Shown piece by piece: positions 13,683-22,237 of a DNA stretch of 38,552 bases. Location: positions 1-38,552 of the forward strand of contig CADCDY010000021.1 in assembly GCA_902800245.1 (NCBI GenBank), written 5' to 3'. The notes beneath the pieces are model-generated. The model was given only the letters and a program-made list of their open reading frames with translations. It had not been told where the DNA came from and ran no database searches. Both the position numbers and the translations under genes were made by a program. Source of the stretch: an uncultured Prevotellaceae bacterium. GTDB taxonomy: Bacteria; Bacteroidota; Bacteroidia; Bacteroidales; Bacteroidaceae. The stretch's first letter is position 1. Each line of letters begins with the position of its first letter.

Positions 13683-16022
13683 ATGAAGAAAGTATTACTT
13701 ATCGTGACCTTGACCGTTCTGACTATCACAGCAACGGCAGGTGAAGTAACAGTTAAGAAGGCGCTTCAAAAGGCACGTGCCTTCATGTCTCAGAAAGAGA
13801 GCGACATGCAACTTGTGGCTCAGGACAAGAGTAAACAACCTGCGTGGTATGTCTTTGCCCCAGCCAAAAAAAACAGCGGCTTTGTCATTATGGCTGGCGA
13901 CGACCGTGTCAGTCAGGTGTTAGGCTACACCGACGAAGGTTCCTTCGACCCTGACAACATGCCTGAGAATATGGAGTGGTGGCTGAAGGGCTGCACTGAG
14001 CAGATTCAGTGGCTGCGCGAAGGCAAGGCCAGTGCGAGGCGTGCTCCAGAAGGACGTCAGGCTGTGGCTCCTATGCTGACAACAAAATGGGGACAGGACG
14101 GACCCTACAACCTGCGAACTCCTGTCATCAACAGCTATCATGCCCCCACAGGCTGTATGCCCACCGCTTTGGCCCAGATTCTGTACTACTGGAAGAGCAC
14201 AGCTGGTGCAAAAGCTTTGGATGCCTATACCACCTACACAAATGGAATCAATATGCCAGCCCTGCCAGCCACGACCTTCGACTATAACCTGATGCAGGAC
14301 GAATACGACGCCGACGCCACTGATGCATCCGCTCAGGAGGTGGCCAAACTGATGCTCTACTGCGGACAGGCATTCAAAGTCGATTATCAAGAGTTGGAAT
14401 CGGGAGCCAGCGGAGGCAGCAATGTCTTCGTCAACAACTTCTACTTTGATATTCACGGACGCGACCTCAAGCGTATAGCCGAGAGTCAGGAAGAATGGGA
14501 TGCTACTCTCTATGCTGAGATGAAGGCCGGTCGCCCCATATTCATGTCTGCCATAAACTATCAGGCTGGTCATGGTTTCGTAATCGACGGCTATGACGGC
14601 AATGGTCTCTATCATATCAATTGGGGATGGAATGGTCGCGACAACGGTTTCTATGTGCTCGATGTTGCCTGCCCTAGCAGAGAGGGGCATGTTGCCCTCC
14701 AAGGCGAAGGCTACACCATCGGTCAGGTGGCTGGCTTGGAACTGCGGCCCGCTTCAGATGCTATCAGCCACAACGATATGGCGCTGAGTGTTCAAAGCCT
14801 TGAATTGGATGCTGCAAGCTACACGCGTTCATCGTCCGAAGAAGACTTTACGGTAAATGCTACTGCCTATGTACAAAACGACTACGGCAGCACGCTTAGT
14901 TTCAACAATACTGTGGGCGTGTTTACTACCGATGGCCAATTTTTGAAAGCTGGTACAATAAGTACTGTTTCCGATTTGCAAAACATGTATGGCGGTAAAT
15001 GGACACGTACCATCAGTTTCGGCAGTGGCCTGAACGATGGCACCTATATCCTGAAAATGGTTAGCCGTCTGGTAGGAGAGGAAAAATGGAATGAGGACTT
15101 CGGCAGCTATCGTCACTACGCAGAGCTAACCATCAGTGGCAACAGCATGACGGCTAACGTGGTGACCAATCCATTTAACCGCAGTCTTACTATCAATTCC
15201 ATGGAAGTTATCGGCAATGCTTGGCAGGGGGCTGAAGTTACGCTGAAGTTTAATGCCACCAACACGGGAACCTACTACATCAACAATGTCTATGCACACA
15301 TCAACAATGTGCTTCAGTCTGCCATCGGACTATCTCTAGAACCTGGCGAAACAGGAGACTTCTATCTGCATTACACACCGACAAGCAGCGGTAATCAGAC
15401 CGTAAATTTGCGCTCTTCCAAATATAATGGCAGTGGTACATCCTATTTGACCAGTTCTTTCACCGTTGCCGCCAAACCCGACGCCTTGACAGCCAACGTC
15501 ACCTCTGCAGGCTGGGCAACATTTGTTCCTGCCTTCAATGTGACAGTACCCGAGGGCGTTGAGGCTTACTACGTTTCTGCTGCTTCTGATGTCAGTGCTA
15601 CGCTAACTCAGATAACGGATAAGATTTGTGCCAAGGAACCCGTACTGCTGAAGAACGAAGGAACACACAGCTTCCCTGTTACCAGTGCCTATGTCGCTAA
15701 ACTGGACGACAACCTGCTGAAGGTGAGCGACGGTGCACAGGGGGTAAACGACTACGTATTGGCCAACCACGGAACTGTAGGCTTCTACAAATGGATTGGT
15801 GCGGCTCTCGAATCCGGTAAGGTCTATCTGCCCGCAAGTGCTATTGCTTCTGGTGCTCCTGAATTCATCAGTATCCTCAATGATAACGTCACGGGCATCA
15901 GCACTACGCTCATGAATAATGAAAGAGTGAATAGCGAGGTCTATAATCTCAACGGTCAGCGTGTAACTCAGCCTACCAAGGGTCTCTACATTGTGAACGG
16001 AAAGAAAGTCGTTCTCAAATGA
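13683..16022 (+). CDS. Secreted C10-family cysteine protease (interpain/streptopain-like)
   Basis: A 779-residue precursor beginning MKKVLLIVTLTVLTITATAG (signal peptide). The next ~130 residues are the Spi/I69-like propeptide (VKKALQKARAFMSQKES, FVIMAGDDRVSQVLGYTDEG). The catalytic domain carries the cysteine in PTGCMPTALAQILYYW (C158) and the histidine in AGHGFVIDGYDG (H297), then INWGWNGRDNGFYVLD. About 400 residues of beta-sandwich-like repeats follow. The end has the tag YNLNGQR-VTQP-TKGLYIVNGKKVVLK, resembling type IX sorting signals. These peptidases act outside the cell on host or dietary proteins. An upstream in-frame ATG at 13647 is rejected because MKK gives a clean signal peptide. 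Identification is firm; the substrate is unknown. Confidence 0.93.
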   Translation: MKKVLLIVTLTVLTITATAGEVTVKKALQKARAFMSQKESDMQLVAQDKSKQPAWYVFAPAKKNSGFVIMAGDDRVSQVLGYTDEGSFDPDNMPENMEWWLKGCTEQIQWLREGKASARRAPEGRQAVAPMLTTKWGQDGPYNLRTPVINSYHAPTGCMPTALAQILYYWKSTAGAKALDAYTTYTNGINMPALPATTFDYNLMQDEYDADATDASAQEVAKLMLYCGQAFKVDYQELESGASGGSNVFVNNFYFDIHGRDLKRIAESQEEWDATLYAEMKAGRPIFMSAINYQAGHGFVIDGYDGNGLYHINWGWNGRDNGFYVLDVACPSREGHVALQGEGYTIGQVAGLELRPASDAISHNDMALSVQSLELDAASYTRSSSEEDFTVNATAYVQNDYGSTLSFNNTVGVFTTDGQFLKAGTISTVSDLQNMYGGKWTRTISFGSGLNDGTYILKMVSRLVGEEKWNEDFGSYRHYAELTISGNSMTANVVTNPFNRSLTINSMEVIGNAWQGAEVTLKFNATNTGTYYINNVYAHINNVLQSAIGLSLEPGETGDFYLHYTPTSSGNQTVNLRSSKYNGSGTSYLTSSFTVAAKPDALTANVTSAGWATFVPAFNVTVPEGVEAYYVSAASDVSATLTQITDKICAKEPVLLKNEGTHSFPVTSAYVAKLDDNLLKVSDGAQGVNDYVLANHGTVGFYKWIGAALESGKVYLPASAIASGAPEFISILNDNVTGISTTLMNNERVNSEVYNLNGQRVTQPTKGLYIVNGKKVVLK

Positions 16023-16073
16023 GATATTTGTGATAAATGAATGGTAATTTGTTCCTTATAAAAATAGACAAAC

Positions 16074-16223
16074 ATGAAAAAGATATATTTCTCTCCTGAA
16101 ATGGAGGTGGTAGATATTGAGATGCAGCAGCAGGTGCTGGCTGGGTCACTGGGTATTGACTCCACAGGCATCAGTGATGAAAATGAGTTGCTCGCTCCAG
16201 AGATGGACATTTTCAACCTGTAA
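16074..16223 (+). CDS. Small 49-aa peptide following the C10 peptidase
   Basis: The short gene begins MKKIYFSPEMEVVDIEMQQQ, continues QVLAGSLGIDSTG and ends NELLAPEMDIFNL. It follows the peptidase stop by 51 bp and is followed by a strong terminator, so it is likely the last gene of that transcript. Small proteins starting 'MKK-Y-SPE-EVV-I-...-VLA-S' are common in Prevotella and Bacteroides genomes, often near exported proteins; their role is not known to me. The conserved start and the tight fit before the terminator argue for a real gene. Confidence 0.65.
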   Translation: MKKIYFSPEMEVVDIEMQQQVLAGSLGIDSTGISDENELLAPEMDIFNL

Positions 16224-16264
16224 AACATGGACATACTGCAGTAATTTGATTACAATTACATATT

Positions 16265-16296
16265 ACGAGGGGTTTTTTGAAACACCCCTCGTTTTT
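16265..16296 (+). terminator. Rho-independent terminator after the peptidase/small peptide unit
   Basis: Stem ACGAGGGG (16265-16272) pairs with CCCCTCGT (16285-16292) around a 12-base loop and is followed by a T run. Confidence 0.75.
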
Positions 16297-16353
16297 ACCT
16301 ACCCGCCCCGTGTCATTTGGCGTGAGACTATAGAGGTATAAAGAAAAAGAAGT

Positions 16354-16629
16354 ATGAAAACGAAACATGTACAATATCAGGCTCATGGCACGTGTTCGCA
16401 ATTGATTGACGTGACGGCCGATGAGCATGACGTTATCCAACAGGTGTTCTTCCTGGGAGGATGTAATGGAAACCTGCAGGGCATCAGCCAGCTGGTGAGA
16501 GGTCAGAAGATTGACGACGTGATTCGTCGCTTGGACGGCATTCGCTGTGGTATCAAGAACACATCGTGCCCTGACCAGTTGTGTCGAGCACTCGAACAGC
16601 TGAAGCAGGCTCCCTTAGAGGGCGAGTGA
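16354..16629 (+). CDS. TSCPD-domain protein (TIGR03905-like, four cysteines)
   Basis: A 91-residue cytoplasmic protein with conserved cysteines in GTCSQL, GGCNGNLQGI, IRCGIKNTSC and SCPDQLCRAL. This is the small stand-alone TSCPD family (TIGR03905), which resembles the C-terminal zinc-binding region of vitamin B12-dependent ribonucleotide reductases. Its role is not established; metal binding by the cysteines is likely. Length fits the family (about 80-90 aa). It stands alone between two terminators. No TAnnTTTG promoter is obvious in the short gap upstream. Confidence 0.88.
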   Translation: MKTKHVQYQAHGTCSQLIDVTADEHDVIQQVFFLGGCNGNLQGISQLVRGQKIDDVIRRLDGIRCGIKNTSCPDQLCRALEQLKQAPLEGE

Positions 16630-16631
16630 AC

Positions 16632-16671
16632 AAAAAAAGTGGGCTGACACGTTAGTCTGCCCACTTTTTTA
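16632..16671. terminator. Bidirectional terminator
   Basis: AAAAAAGTGGGC (16633-16644) pairs with GCCCACTTTTTT (16659-16670). The A/T tails make it work in both directions, closing the TSCPD gene on + and the exported-protein operon on minus. Confidence 0.85.
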
Positions 16672-16704
16672 TGATTTGATGATGCGATTTACTTCATCAT
16701 CACC

Positions 16705-18606
16705 TTATTTTACCATCACCTTACGAACGGTGCCGTCGCTGAGGCGGATGATGTTCAGACCGCGCTGGGGAGCGCTGACCTGACGTCCGTCGAGCGTATA
16801 ACGGGCAGCCTCAGTAGCAGTGGTGTTGTCGACATTACTGATGGCGGTGGGTTCGTTGTCGGTCACCTTGACCTTGGCCACGTTGGCAACCTTGCCGTCG
16901 CTAGCGATGAGGATAGCAATGACATAAATCTGATCCATCTGCAAGGCATTCTTCAGCTTAGCGTAGGTGGGGAGATCCAGCGTGTAGCTAACCTCTGTGG
17001 TTTCACCAGCTGTAAGGGTCTGACTGGATACTTGGTTAGAACCGCCGACGTATGAGCTGGCAATGGCAACATCGTTGAAAGTGTATCCCTGAATAGGATT
17101 AGTGCCATATTTTCCACCTTTGCAGATTTCTGCGAGGTCTTCTCCCACTTGTGAAGCAGTATACTGAGCATAGTAGTTGGTCTGATTCCAACCTGTGCCT
17201 GTACCTGTCAGGCCATCGGCAATCAGTACAAACTCCAATTTGTAGGTTCCGTCGAACAACGGACGGAGACTGGATTTGGCGACAACCTTCGTTTTGTCTG
17301 CGTTGAAGTTACCGCTGACTTGTACATCGGCCATTGCAGGGATGGCAAGTGCTGCCTCCATATCCAACAGAACGTCATTAGCTGAGCCGTAATAGGGGTC
17401 TACCTCTTCACCGCGATTGATGCGTGCCGAGGGAGCACCTTGGAAGCTGAGCTTAGCATAATTGTTGCTCGCAATAAACATAGCGTCGGAAGTCTGCTTG
17501 CTATATTGGTGGATGGCAACGCCAGCGAAACGGTTGCCAAAGGTTTCACGCATCTTTGCCATACCGACATGGCCACGGGGACAATAGCCACAGCCTGTAC
17601 CGGTATACTGCTCTACCAACGCACTACGGCTGATGATCTCGCCAAGTGAATACAGGGTGAACGAAGCCGTCTTGTCAGCAGCCTCATTAGCGTTACCATT
17701 AACCTTGGTGATGGTCAGCGTCTTGTTCTTGATACTCTGGGTAGCCTCAGCAGGAATGGGAATGATGGCTTTTCCCTTTGACGAGAAGGCGATTGGAGTA
17801 GCAACGTCGACATGCTGTTCGGCACTGGCCGTTCCGTCGGTGGTGATGGTATAGTCGATACTGCTGATGGGGGTAATACCATTGTTGGATAAAATTACCT
17901 CTGCATTGGCACTTTCACCAACTTTGCCATAAACATTGCCAAAATCAAGTGGCGTCACAAGGTTATCGGCAAACTCGCCTTCAAGCAGAACCTGCAGGAA
18001 CAGTCTGCCGAAGCCTTGACCGTTGAGGTCAGACCATGAGGGTACTTGGCTATCGGTTTTGATAATCAAGGTATTCGGGCTATCTGTTCCTGAAATCAGG
18101 ACAGGATAAGAGTCTTCCTGATAAGATACCTTTGTGATGGTGAACGAATAGCCGACATAGACTCCCTCGGCAGGAATGGCGTAGGGCGACGTCAGGGCTA
18201 CATCGATGTTGAGATTGCCGAGTTCAGACTGCGGTACGTCGACGACTTGGATGCAATCGCTCGTACTATTAGGCAGTTTTGAGGCTATCCATACTTTGGC
18301 ATCGGTAGCGTTGGGAGCTACCAGTCCGAAACGAATGGCCTGAATAGTCTTGCCTCCGGCAACAGTATGATCACCAGGAATGAAGATGGCACAATGATAG
18401 GTGTCTGGGCTACTGACTCCAAGGCCACCTTTCTCCGATTCACTGTCGACATAACCCCACCAGCCTTGATTGGCACCTGGGGCAATAATTGCACGATGGT
18501 TGTTTTTGGCAACAGGATCCATGATCAGCTTTTGTTGTTGCAGTACCTGTGCCTGAACGATGCCTGCTACGGCAAACATCACGATAAGAGTAAAAATTTT
18601 CTTCAT
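16705..18606 (-). CDS. Exported Omp28-like thioredoxin-fold protein with C-terminal tag
   Basis: A 633-residue protein with a signal peptide (MKKIFTLIVMFAVAGIVQAQ). The first ~300 residues are beta-rich (adhesion- or Ig-like). A thioredoxin-like segment VEQYTGTGCGYCPRGHVGM (C339, C342) follows, of the kind in Omp28-related proteins of Porphyromonas and Prevotella. The end carries YTLDGRQ-VSAPQRGLNIIRLSDG, the short sorting-type tag. A TTG six bases upstream also gives an open frame, but the ATG before KKIF is preferred. It is the last gene of a five-gene minus-strand operon, 15 bp after the 18622 gene, and ends at the bidirectional terminator. A surface thiol-disulfide role is inferred from CGYC. 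Confidence 0.85.
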   Translation of the reverse strand: MKKIFTLIVMFAVAGIVQAQVLQQQKLIMDPVAKNNHRAIIAPGANQGWWGYVDSESEKGGLGVSSPDTYHCAIFIPGDHTVAGGKTIQAIRFGLVAPNATDAKVWIASKLPNSTSDCIQVVDVPQSELGNLNIDVALTSPYAIPAEGVYVGYSFTITKVSYQEDSYPVLISGTDSPNTLIIKTDSQVPSWSDLNGQGFGRLFLQVLLEGEFADNLVTPLDFGNVYGKVGESANAEVILSNNGITPISSIDYTITTDGTASAEQHVDVATPIAFSSKGKAIIPIPAEATQSIKNKTLTITKVNGNANEAADKTASFTLYSLGEIISRSALVEQYTGTGCGYCPRGHVGMAKMRETFGNRFAGVAIHQYSKQTSDAMFIASNNYAKLSFQGAPSARINRGEEVDPYYGSANDVLLDMEAALAIPAMADVQVSGNFNADKTKVVAKSSLRPLFDGTYKLEFVLIADGLTGTGTGWNQTNYYAQYTASQVGEDLAEICKGGKYGTNPIQGYTFNDVAIASSYVGGSNQVSSQTLTAGETTEVSYTLDLPTYAKLKNALQMDQIYVIAILIASDGKVANVAKVKVTDNEPTAISNVDNTTATEAARYTLDGRQVSAPQRGLNIIRLSDGTVRKVMVK

Positions 18607-18621
18607 AAGCAAAATAAAAGT

Positions 18622-19248
18622 TTATTTAGTGAATGATTTGATGATTCTTCCGTCTGACAAACGGGTGATAGTGACACCTTGATGGCTGCTCGTTGCAGGC
18701 AGGCCCTGAAGGGTGTAACACTCTGAAACGGTTGCCTCGGTGCTGAAGTTACCGACGTGGGAGGGGTCAGCATATGCGAAGGTGACCTGAATGGCAGGGC
18801 CATCGGCAATCTTAGTGCCCAAAGCACTCAGTACCTCAATGGCCAACGTGGCCTTGCACGTGCCGTAAGCTTTTGGAAACCATTCGCACTGCAGGTCGCG
18901 CACCTCACCAGCAGCCATCTCACCTTTAGTGGTTTCAAAGGAACCCGTAGTGGTTTTGGTGATACAGCTTGACGGGAAGCAGATTTGGAACTGGCCATTG
19001 TCGAGGGTCTCAATCTGGTAGCTGATGCGCACCGAGGCATTAGACCCCGATGTGTTCTTGACAGAAAGACCGGTAGTGATGAAATTGCCCATGATTTCGT
19101 CTTCTGTCAGTTCGCTGACAGTGAGCGATGTACCATTGGCTACCGTATTGCCGCCCTTGTCGACAAACTGGAACGTTGAACTGTCCTGTGCCACAGCACA
19201 CAGAGTGCTCAGCAGGGAAAACAGAAATAGAGTAAAAAGTTTCTTCAT
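18622..19248 (-). CDS. Exported protein of unknown function with C-terminal tag
   Basis: A 208-residue protein with a signal peptide (MKKLFTLFLFSLLSTLCAVAQ), a single beta-sandwich-like domain (VKNTSGSNASVRISYQIE, ECEWFPKAYGTCKATLAIE-type strands) and the tag YTLQGLP...HQGVTITRLSDGRIIK. I do not recognise the family beyond that. The end is close in sequence to that of the downstream 633-aa protein (ITRLSDG versus IIRLSDG). Two starts are possible, 19254 (MRMKK) and 19248 (MKK). It lies 13 bp after the Omp28-like lipoprotein gene and 15 bp before the next, so it is clearly in an operon with them. Confidence 0.78.
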   Translation of the reverse strand: MKKLFTLFLFSLLSTLCAVAQDSSTFQFVDKGGNTVANGTSLTVSELTEDEIMGNFITTGLSVKNTSGSNASVRISYQIETLDNGQFQICFPSSCITKTTTGSFETTKGEMAAGEVRDLQCEWFPKAYGTCKATLAIEVLSALGTKIADGPAIQVTFAYADPSHVGNFSTEATVSECYTLQGLPATSSHQGVTITRLSDGRIIKSFTK

Positions 19249-19261
19249 ACGCATATATGTT

Positions 19262-20050
19262 TTATAATTCTATTTTTCGGACTTGCAGGACGCCTTGGTC
19301 GTTGTAGAGGAATGCGACGATGGCGAGGTCGTTGATTTTCCATTCGGCAGGGACTTTCAGCGTGTAGCTTCCTGTAACGGAATGCTCGCCTTCCTTTACC
19401 GTCATTTCCTCGCCCCATGAGCCGTTGAGAGCGGTGCGGAAGACGTGCTGATGGAGATAGGTGTCGTTGCGCGAACCGTCAGGCATCAGCTGAAACGCCG
19501 TTACGTTGTCCTCGACGACCCACAGTTGCAGGTGTCCTGAGATGGTGCCTTCGATACCCTCGACGTCGGCATGGATTGTCAGTTCGTCATCGTTACGCTG
19601 TACGGCTATGTTGATGGATACAGAAGCAGATTTCTGCAGCTCTTCGCGGATGCGGGTGTTCCATGTAGTATATTCCGTGGGAAGACCGCGATTAACGAGT
19701 CCTACGGGCTGGTATTCCAAACCCCAATGATCGTAGTATTCGTCACCAGTATCGGTACTCAGACCAAGAAACTTCGCATTGGTATGGAAACCCAGCGGAC
19801 CGCTATGGATGGCCACAGCAATGACGCTGTCAGCACCGTACTGCTGCTGTAGGGCATGGATTTCGTCGTTGGCCTTCGGACAGTTGACACAGCGTTGGCC
19901 CGTGAAGTCCTCGAGCAGCACACAGCGCGACACACTATTATTGGGGACTGTCGGTTCCACATAGATAAGACGGTCGCCTTCATCGATGTGACTGCAGGCT
20001 ACGAATGCCAGTGTGGCAAGTGCTGTAAGGATATATGTCTTGACGTTCAT
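19262..20050 (-). CDS. Omp28-like lipoprotein with thioredoxin-type CxxC
   Basis: A 262-residue lipoprotein (MNVKTYILTALATLAFVACS, lipobox ending at the cysteine) with a thioredoxin-like front, VLLEDFTGQRCVNCPKANDEI, where C-V-N-C is the candidate redox pair. VIAVAIHSGPLGFH and a C-terminal beta domain follow. This is the layout of Omp28-family proteins. Anchoring in the outer membrane is predicted. It lies 12 bp downstream of the barrel-protein gene on the same strand and probably works with it and the following exported proteins. An ATG two codons upstream (20056) is an alternative start. Confidence 0.85.
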   Translation of the reverse strand: MNVKTYILTALATLAFVACSHIDEGDRLIYVEPTVPNNSVSRCVLLEDFTGQRCVNCPKANDEIHALQQQYGADSVIAVAIHSGPLGFHTNAKFLGLSTDTGDEYYDHWGLEYQPVGLVNRGLPTEYTTWNTRIREELQKSASVSINIAVQRNDDELTIHADVEGIEGTISGHLQLWVVEDNVTAFQLMPDGSRNDTYLHQHVFRTALNGSWGEEMTVKEGEHSVTGSYTLKVPAEWKINDLAIVAFLYNDQGVLQVRKIEL

Positions 20051-20062
20051 GAGCAATCGTTT

Positions 20063-21625
20063 TTAGAAGTTATAGTTGTACGACAGGGTGACACCTTTGC
20101 TGGCAGGTACATAGCGGCAGACGCCACCTGCGCAGTTGTAGCCGGCACGTGTACGGCCATAGCCCAACTGTAGGCGATGGGCGCCAGTGCTGAAGGCCAC
20201 ACCACCCTGATAGTAGTGGGTGTGGGTTTCGCCCGCATTATACATATCGCCTGCCGAGAGCATCCAATGCGGCGCCAGCGACAGTTCCAGCAGTCCGTAG
20301 AGCCAGTCGCCCTGATCGTCGGCAGTCGTCAGATACTGTACCTCGGCACGCAGGGCGGTCTTTGGAGCCAACTGGTATTTACCGTCGGCAATGAAAATGT
20401 TGCTGCGCACCATACCGCCTTCGCCTTCGACAACGGTTTTGTTGTAACGCTGGTTCATATACATCAGCGTCAGACGGAAGTCCTTGGTCCAGCGACGCGT
20501 CAGTTGGACGTCGATGTCCTGATAGAACGTCTCACCCTCCCAACGGACATGCGAGAAATTCATCTTGACATTCATGCCATACTTACCGCCCAGCGTGGTC
20601 TTGCGCTTGAAATTGTAGCCTGCCTCAGCCTGCCAAGCCCACTCGCCGCCCGCCAACTGTGTAGCGTAGGGATAGAGGGCTGCCAAGGCGTAGGTGTGGT
20701 CCTGCGTGAACGCTGGCAGATGATTGATGAACGACGAGGTGCCAATCATCGAACGGAGACTGCGGAATGCCATGTTTTCGCTACGCTTCGCCTGCAGCAA
20801 CAGGCTCAGGCCTTTCATCGAGTAAGAGCCGGAGAAGAGCGCTGTCGTACCCTTGTCGTAGCTATACTGGTTGTCGAACGAGGGATCCTGCGTCTTTTGT
20901 GCGTATTCGGCCAAGAGACTCCACGGTCCGCTGTTCAGCGAGGCCCGCACGTCCCAGGCATTGACGAATTCCGGAAGATTCAGTTTGTGGGTAGCATCAA
21001 CGAAGATGTCCTCCTGACTTTCGTATTTGTTGACCCACGAAGCACCCAGCGTCAGTTTGGTGTCCGACTTTTGCAGACTGGGAATCCATTCGTTCAGCGC
21101 CACCTCGGCATCGGCACCACTGACCAGCGATTTGTTCCACTTCCAATAGCGACGTTGCTTGCCAGAGAGAGCCTTAATGGTAACACCCTTCATGGGTTTC
21201 ACCACCAGACGTCCGCCAAGGAGCGAATTGTCGATGCCTAGCGAGCGTTCCTCGTAGGTACGCAGGATGAGGCCAGAGCCAAACTGTTCGTAGAAGGTGC
21301 CTGCCGTCAGTTCCGCACAGCCCAGACGGCCCTTCACCCAGAAGTGGGGAACGCCCCAGCCTTTGAAGTCGTTTTCGAAACCGGGCAGGGGGTGTTCGAG
21401 ATATTCCATGCGCACACCAGCATCAACGTACTGGCTTTGCAACTGCAGGTCGATGTATGTATTGGTGAGAAAGTCTTCCGTCTTCTCGGCCCCAATCTCG
21501 TTGTCGTTCTGAGGCAGCAACATATCGCTCTGCACCGTTCCGTGAAGAGTGACTCCTTGCTTCTTTTCCTGAGCATTAACTGCCAAACAGCAAGATGCGG
21601 CCAACAATAGCAATAGACTTCTCAT
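20063..21625 (-). CDS. Outer-membrane beta-barrel protein (DUF6029-like)
   Basis: A 520-residue protein starting MRSLLLLLAASCCLAVNAQ (signal peptide). The rest is a long series of alternating amphipathic strands (LTLGASWVNKYES, WSLLAEYAQKTQD, GLSLLLQAKRSENMAFR, LALRAEVQYLTT-like) ending in VTLSYNYNF, an aromatic-terminated last strand typical of outer-membrane barrels. I favour the DUF6029 family, which has this size and pattern in Bacteroidales; its role is unknown. A start at 21655 would read through the heptamer spacer, so the ATG at 21625 is preferred. It is the second gene of the operon, after the frameshifted TlpA-like gene. Confidence 0.82.
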   Translation of the reverse strand: MRSLLLLLAASCCLAVNAQEKKQGVTLHGTVQSDMLLPQNDNEIGAEKTEDFLTNTYIDLQLQSQYVDAGVRMEYLEHPLPGFENDFKGWGVPHFWVKGRLGCAELTAGTFYEQFGSGLILRTYEERSLGIDNSLLGGRLVVKPMKGVTIKALSGKQRRYWKWNKSLVSGADAEVALNEWIPSLQKSDTKLTLGASWVNKYESQEDIFVDATHKLNLPEFVNAWDVRASLNSGPWSLLAEYAQKTQDPSFDNQYSYDKGTTALFSGSYSMKGLSLLLQAKRSENMAFRSLRSMIGTSSFINHLPAFTQDHTYALAALYPYATQLAGGEWAWQAEAGYNFKRKTTLGGKYGMNVKMNFSHVRWEGETFYQDIDVQLTRRWTKDFRLTLMYMNQRYNKTVVEGEGGMVRSNIFIADGKYQLAPKTALRAEVQYLTTADDQGDWLYGLLELSLAPHWMLSAGDMYNAGETHTHYYQGGVAFSTGAHRLQLGYGRTRAGYNCAGGVCRYVPASKGVTLSYNYNF

Positions 21626-21628
21626 GTA

Positions 21629-21651
21629 TTGAACATTAACCATTGACCATT
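21629..21651 (-). repeat. Heptamer array between tlpA-like and barrel genes
   Basis: TTGAACA, TTAACCA and TTGACCA lie in tandem (7-bp period, + strand reading). They fill almost the whole spacer between the stop codon at 21652-21654 and the start codon at 21625. Confidence 0.75.
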
Positions 21652-22157
21652 TCATTTGATTAAGTCTTTGACTTTTTCAATGAGTTCCGTTTCCTCGCCG
21701 TCAGTATAGCCCGCATGGCGATAGACAATGTTGCCCTGACCATCGACAATGAGGACATAAGGTATCATCTGGATGCCCAGTGCACGCTTGAGGTCGCCAT
21801 TGGGGTCGAGCAACACGGGTCGAGCAACACATCGTATTCCCAATTATGGTTATCGACAAGGGGTTTCACCTTATTGATGTTCTGTCCTTGGTCAATGGAT
21901 ACAGCAAATATCTTGACGCCTGTCTCCTGCTGCCAGTCTTCATACACCTCGCTGATGGCATCGAGCTCGCGGTTGCACGGCTTGCACCACGTAGCGAAGA
22001 AATCGATGATAAACGGCTTACCACCATTGGAAAGCGTGTCGACGTTGACAGTCTTGCCATCCATGGTCTTGACTGTCACGGAGGGAAGCTGGGCATTGCT
22101 TGGCAGAGTAAATGCCAATAACAAAGCAAACAGGGAAAAGAGTAATTTTCTATTCAT
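21652..22157 (-). pseudogene. TlpA-like exported thioredoxin, frameshifted by a 14-bp duplication
   Basis: The gene starts MNRKLLFSLFALLLAFTLPSNAQ (signal peptide). It encodes a TlpA/AhpC-type fold with FFATWCKPC (C58, C61), VKIFAVSIDQ, and then WEYDVLLDP, where the frame breaks. The remaining half (NGDLKRALGIQMIPYVLIVDGQG, ending EKVKDLIK) continues in another frame. The break is an exact 14-bp tandem duplication at 21803-21830. Removing one copy restores YDVLLDPNGDLKRALGI with the cis-proline loop intact. As read, the product stops early and lacks the end of the fold. It is the first gene of the exported redox operon. The cause may be recent mutation, reversible slippage or a sequence error. 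Confidence 0.88.
21803..21830 (-). repeat. 14-bp tandem duplication causing a frameshift
   Basis: GGGTCGAGCAACAC occurs at 21803-21816 and again at 21817-21830 with no spacer. The 14-bp gain shifts the frame of the TlpA-like gene. Confidence 0.92.
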
Positions 22158-22187
22158 CGTTTCTAACTATATTTCGTTTACAGCGGA

Positions 22188-22219
22188 CAAAAGTACAAAT
22201 AAATGGGCGAAATTCCAAA
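22188..22219 (-). promoter_or_regulatory. Promoter of the exported redox operon
   Basis: On the minus strand TTTG (22219-22216), a 20-bp spacer and TACTTTTG (22195-22188), about 30 bases before the tlpA-like ATG at 22157. Confidence 0.72.
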
Positions 22220-22237
22220 TTTTTTTTGAGATAATTG

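Noticed and set aside
20177-21241. 354-codon open frame on the + strand
   Set aside because: Antisense to the outer-membrane barrel gene, with low-complexity arginine/valine-rich sequence and no signal or motif.
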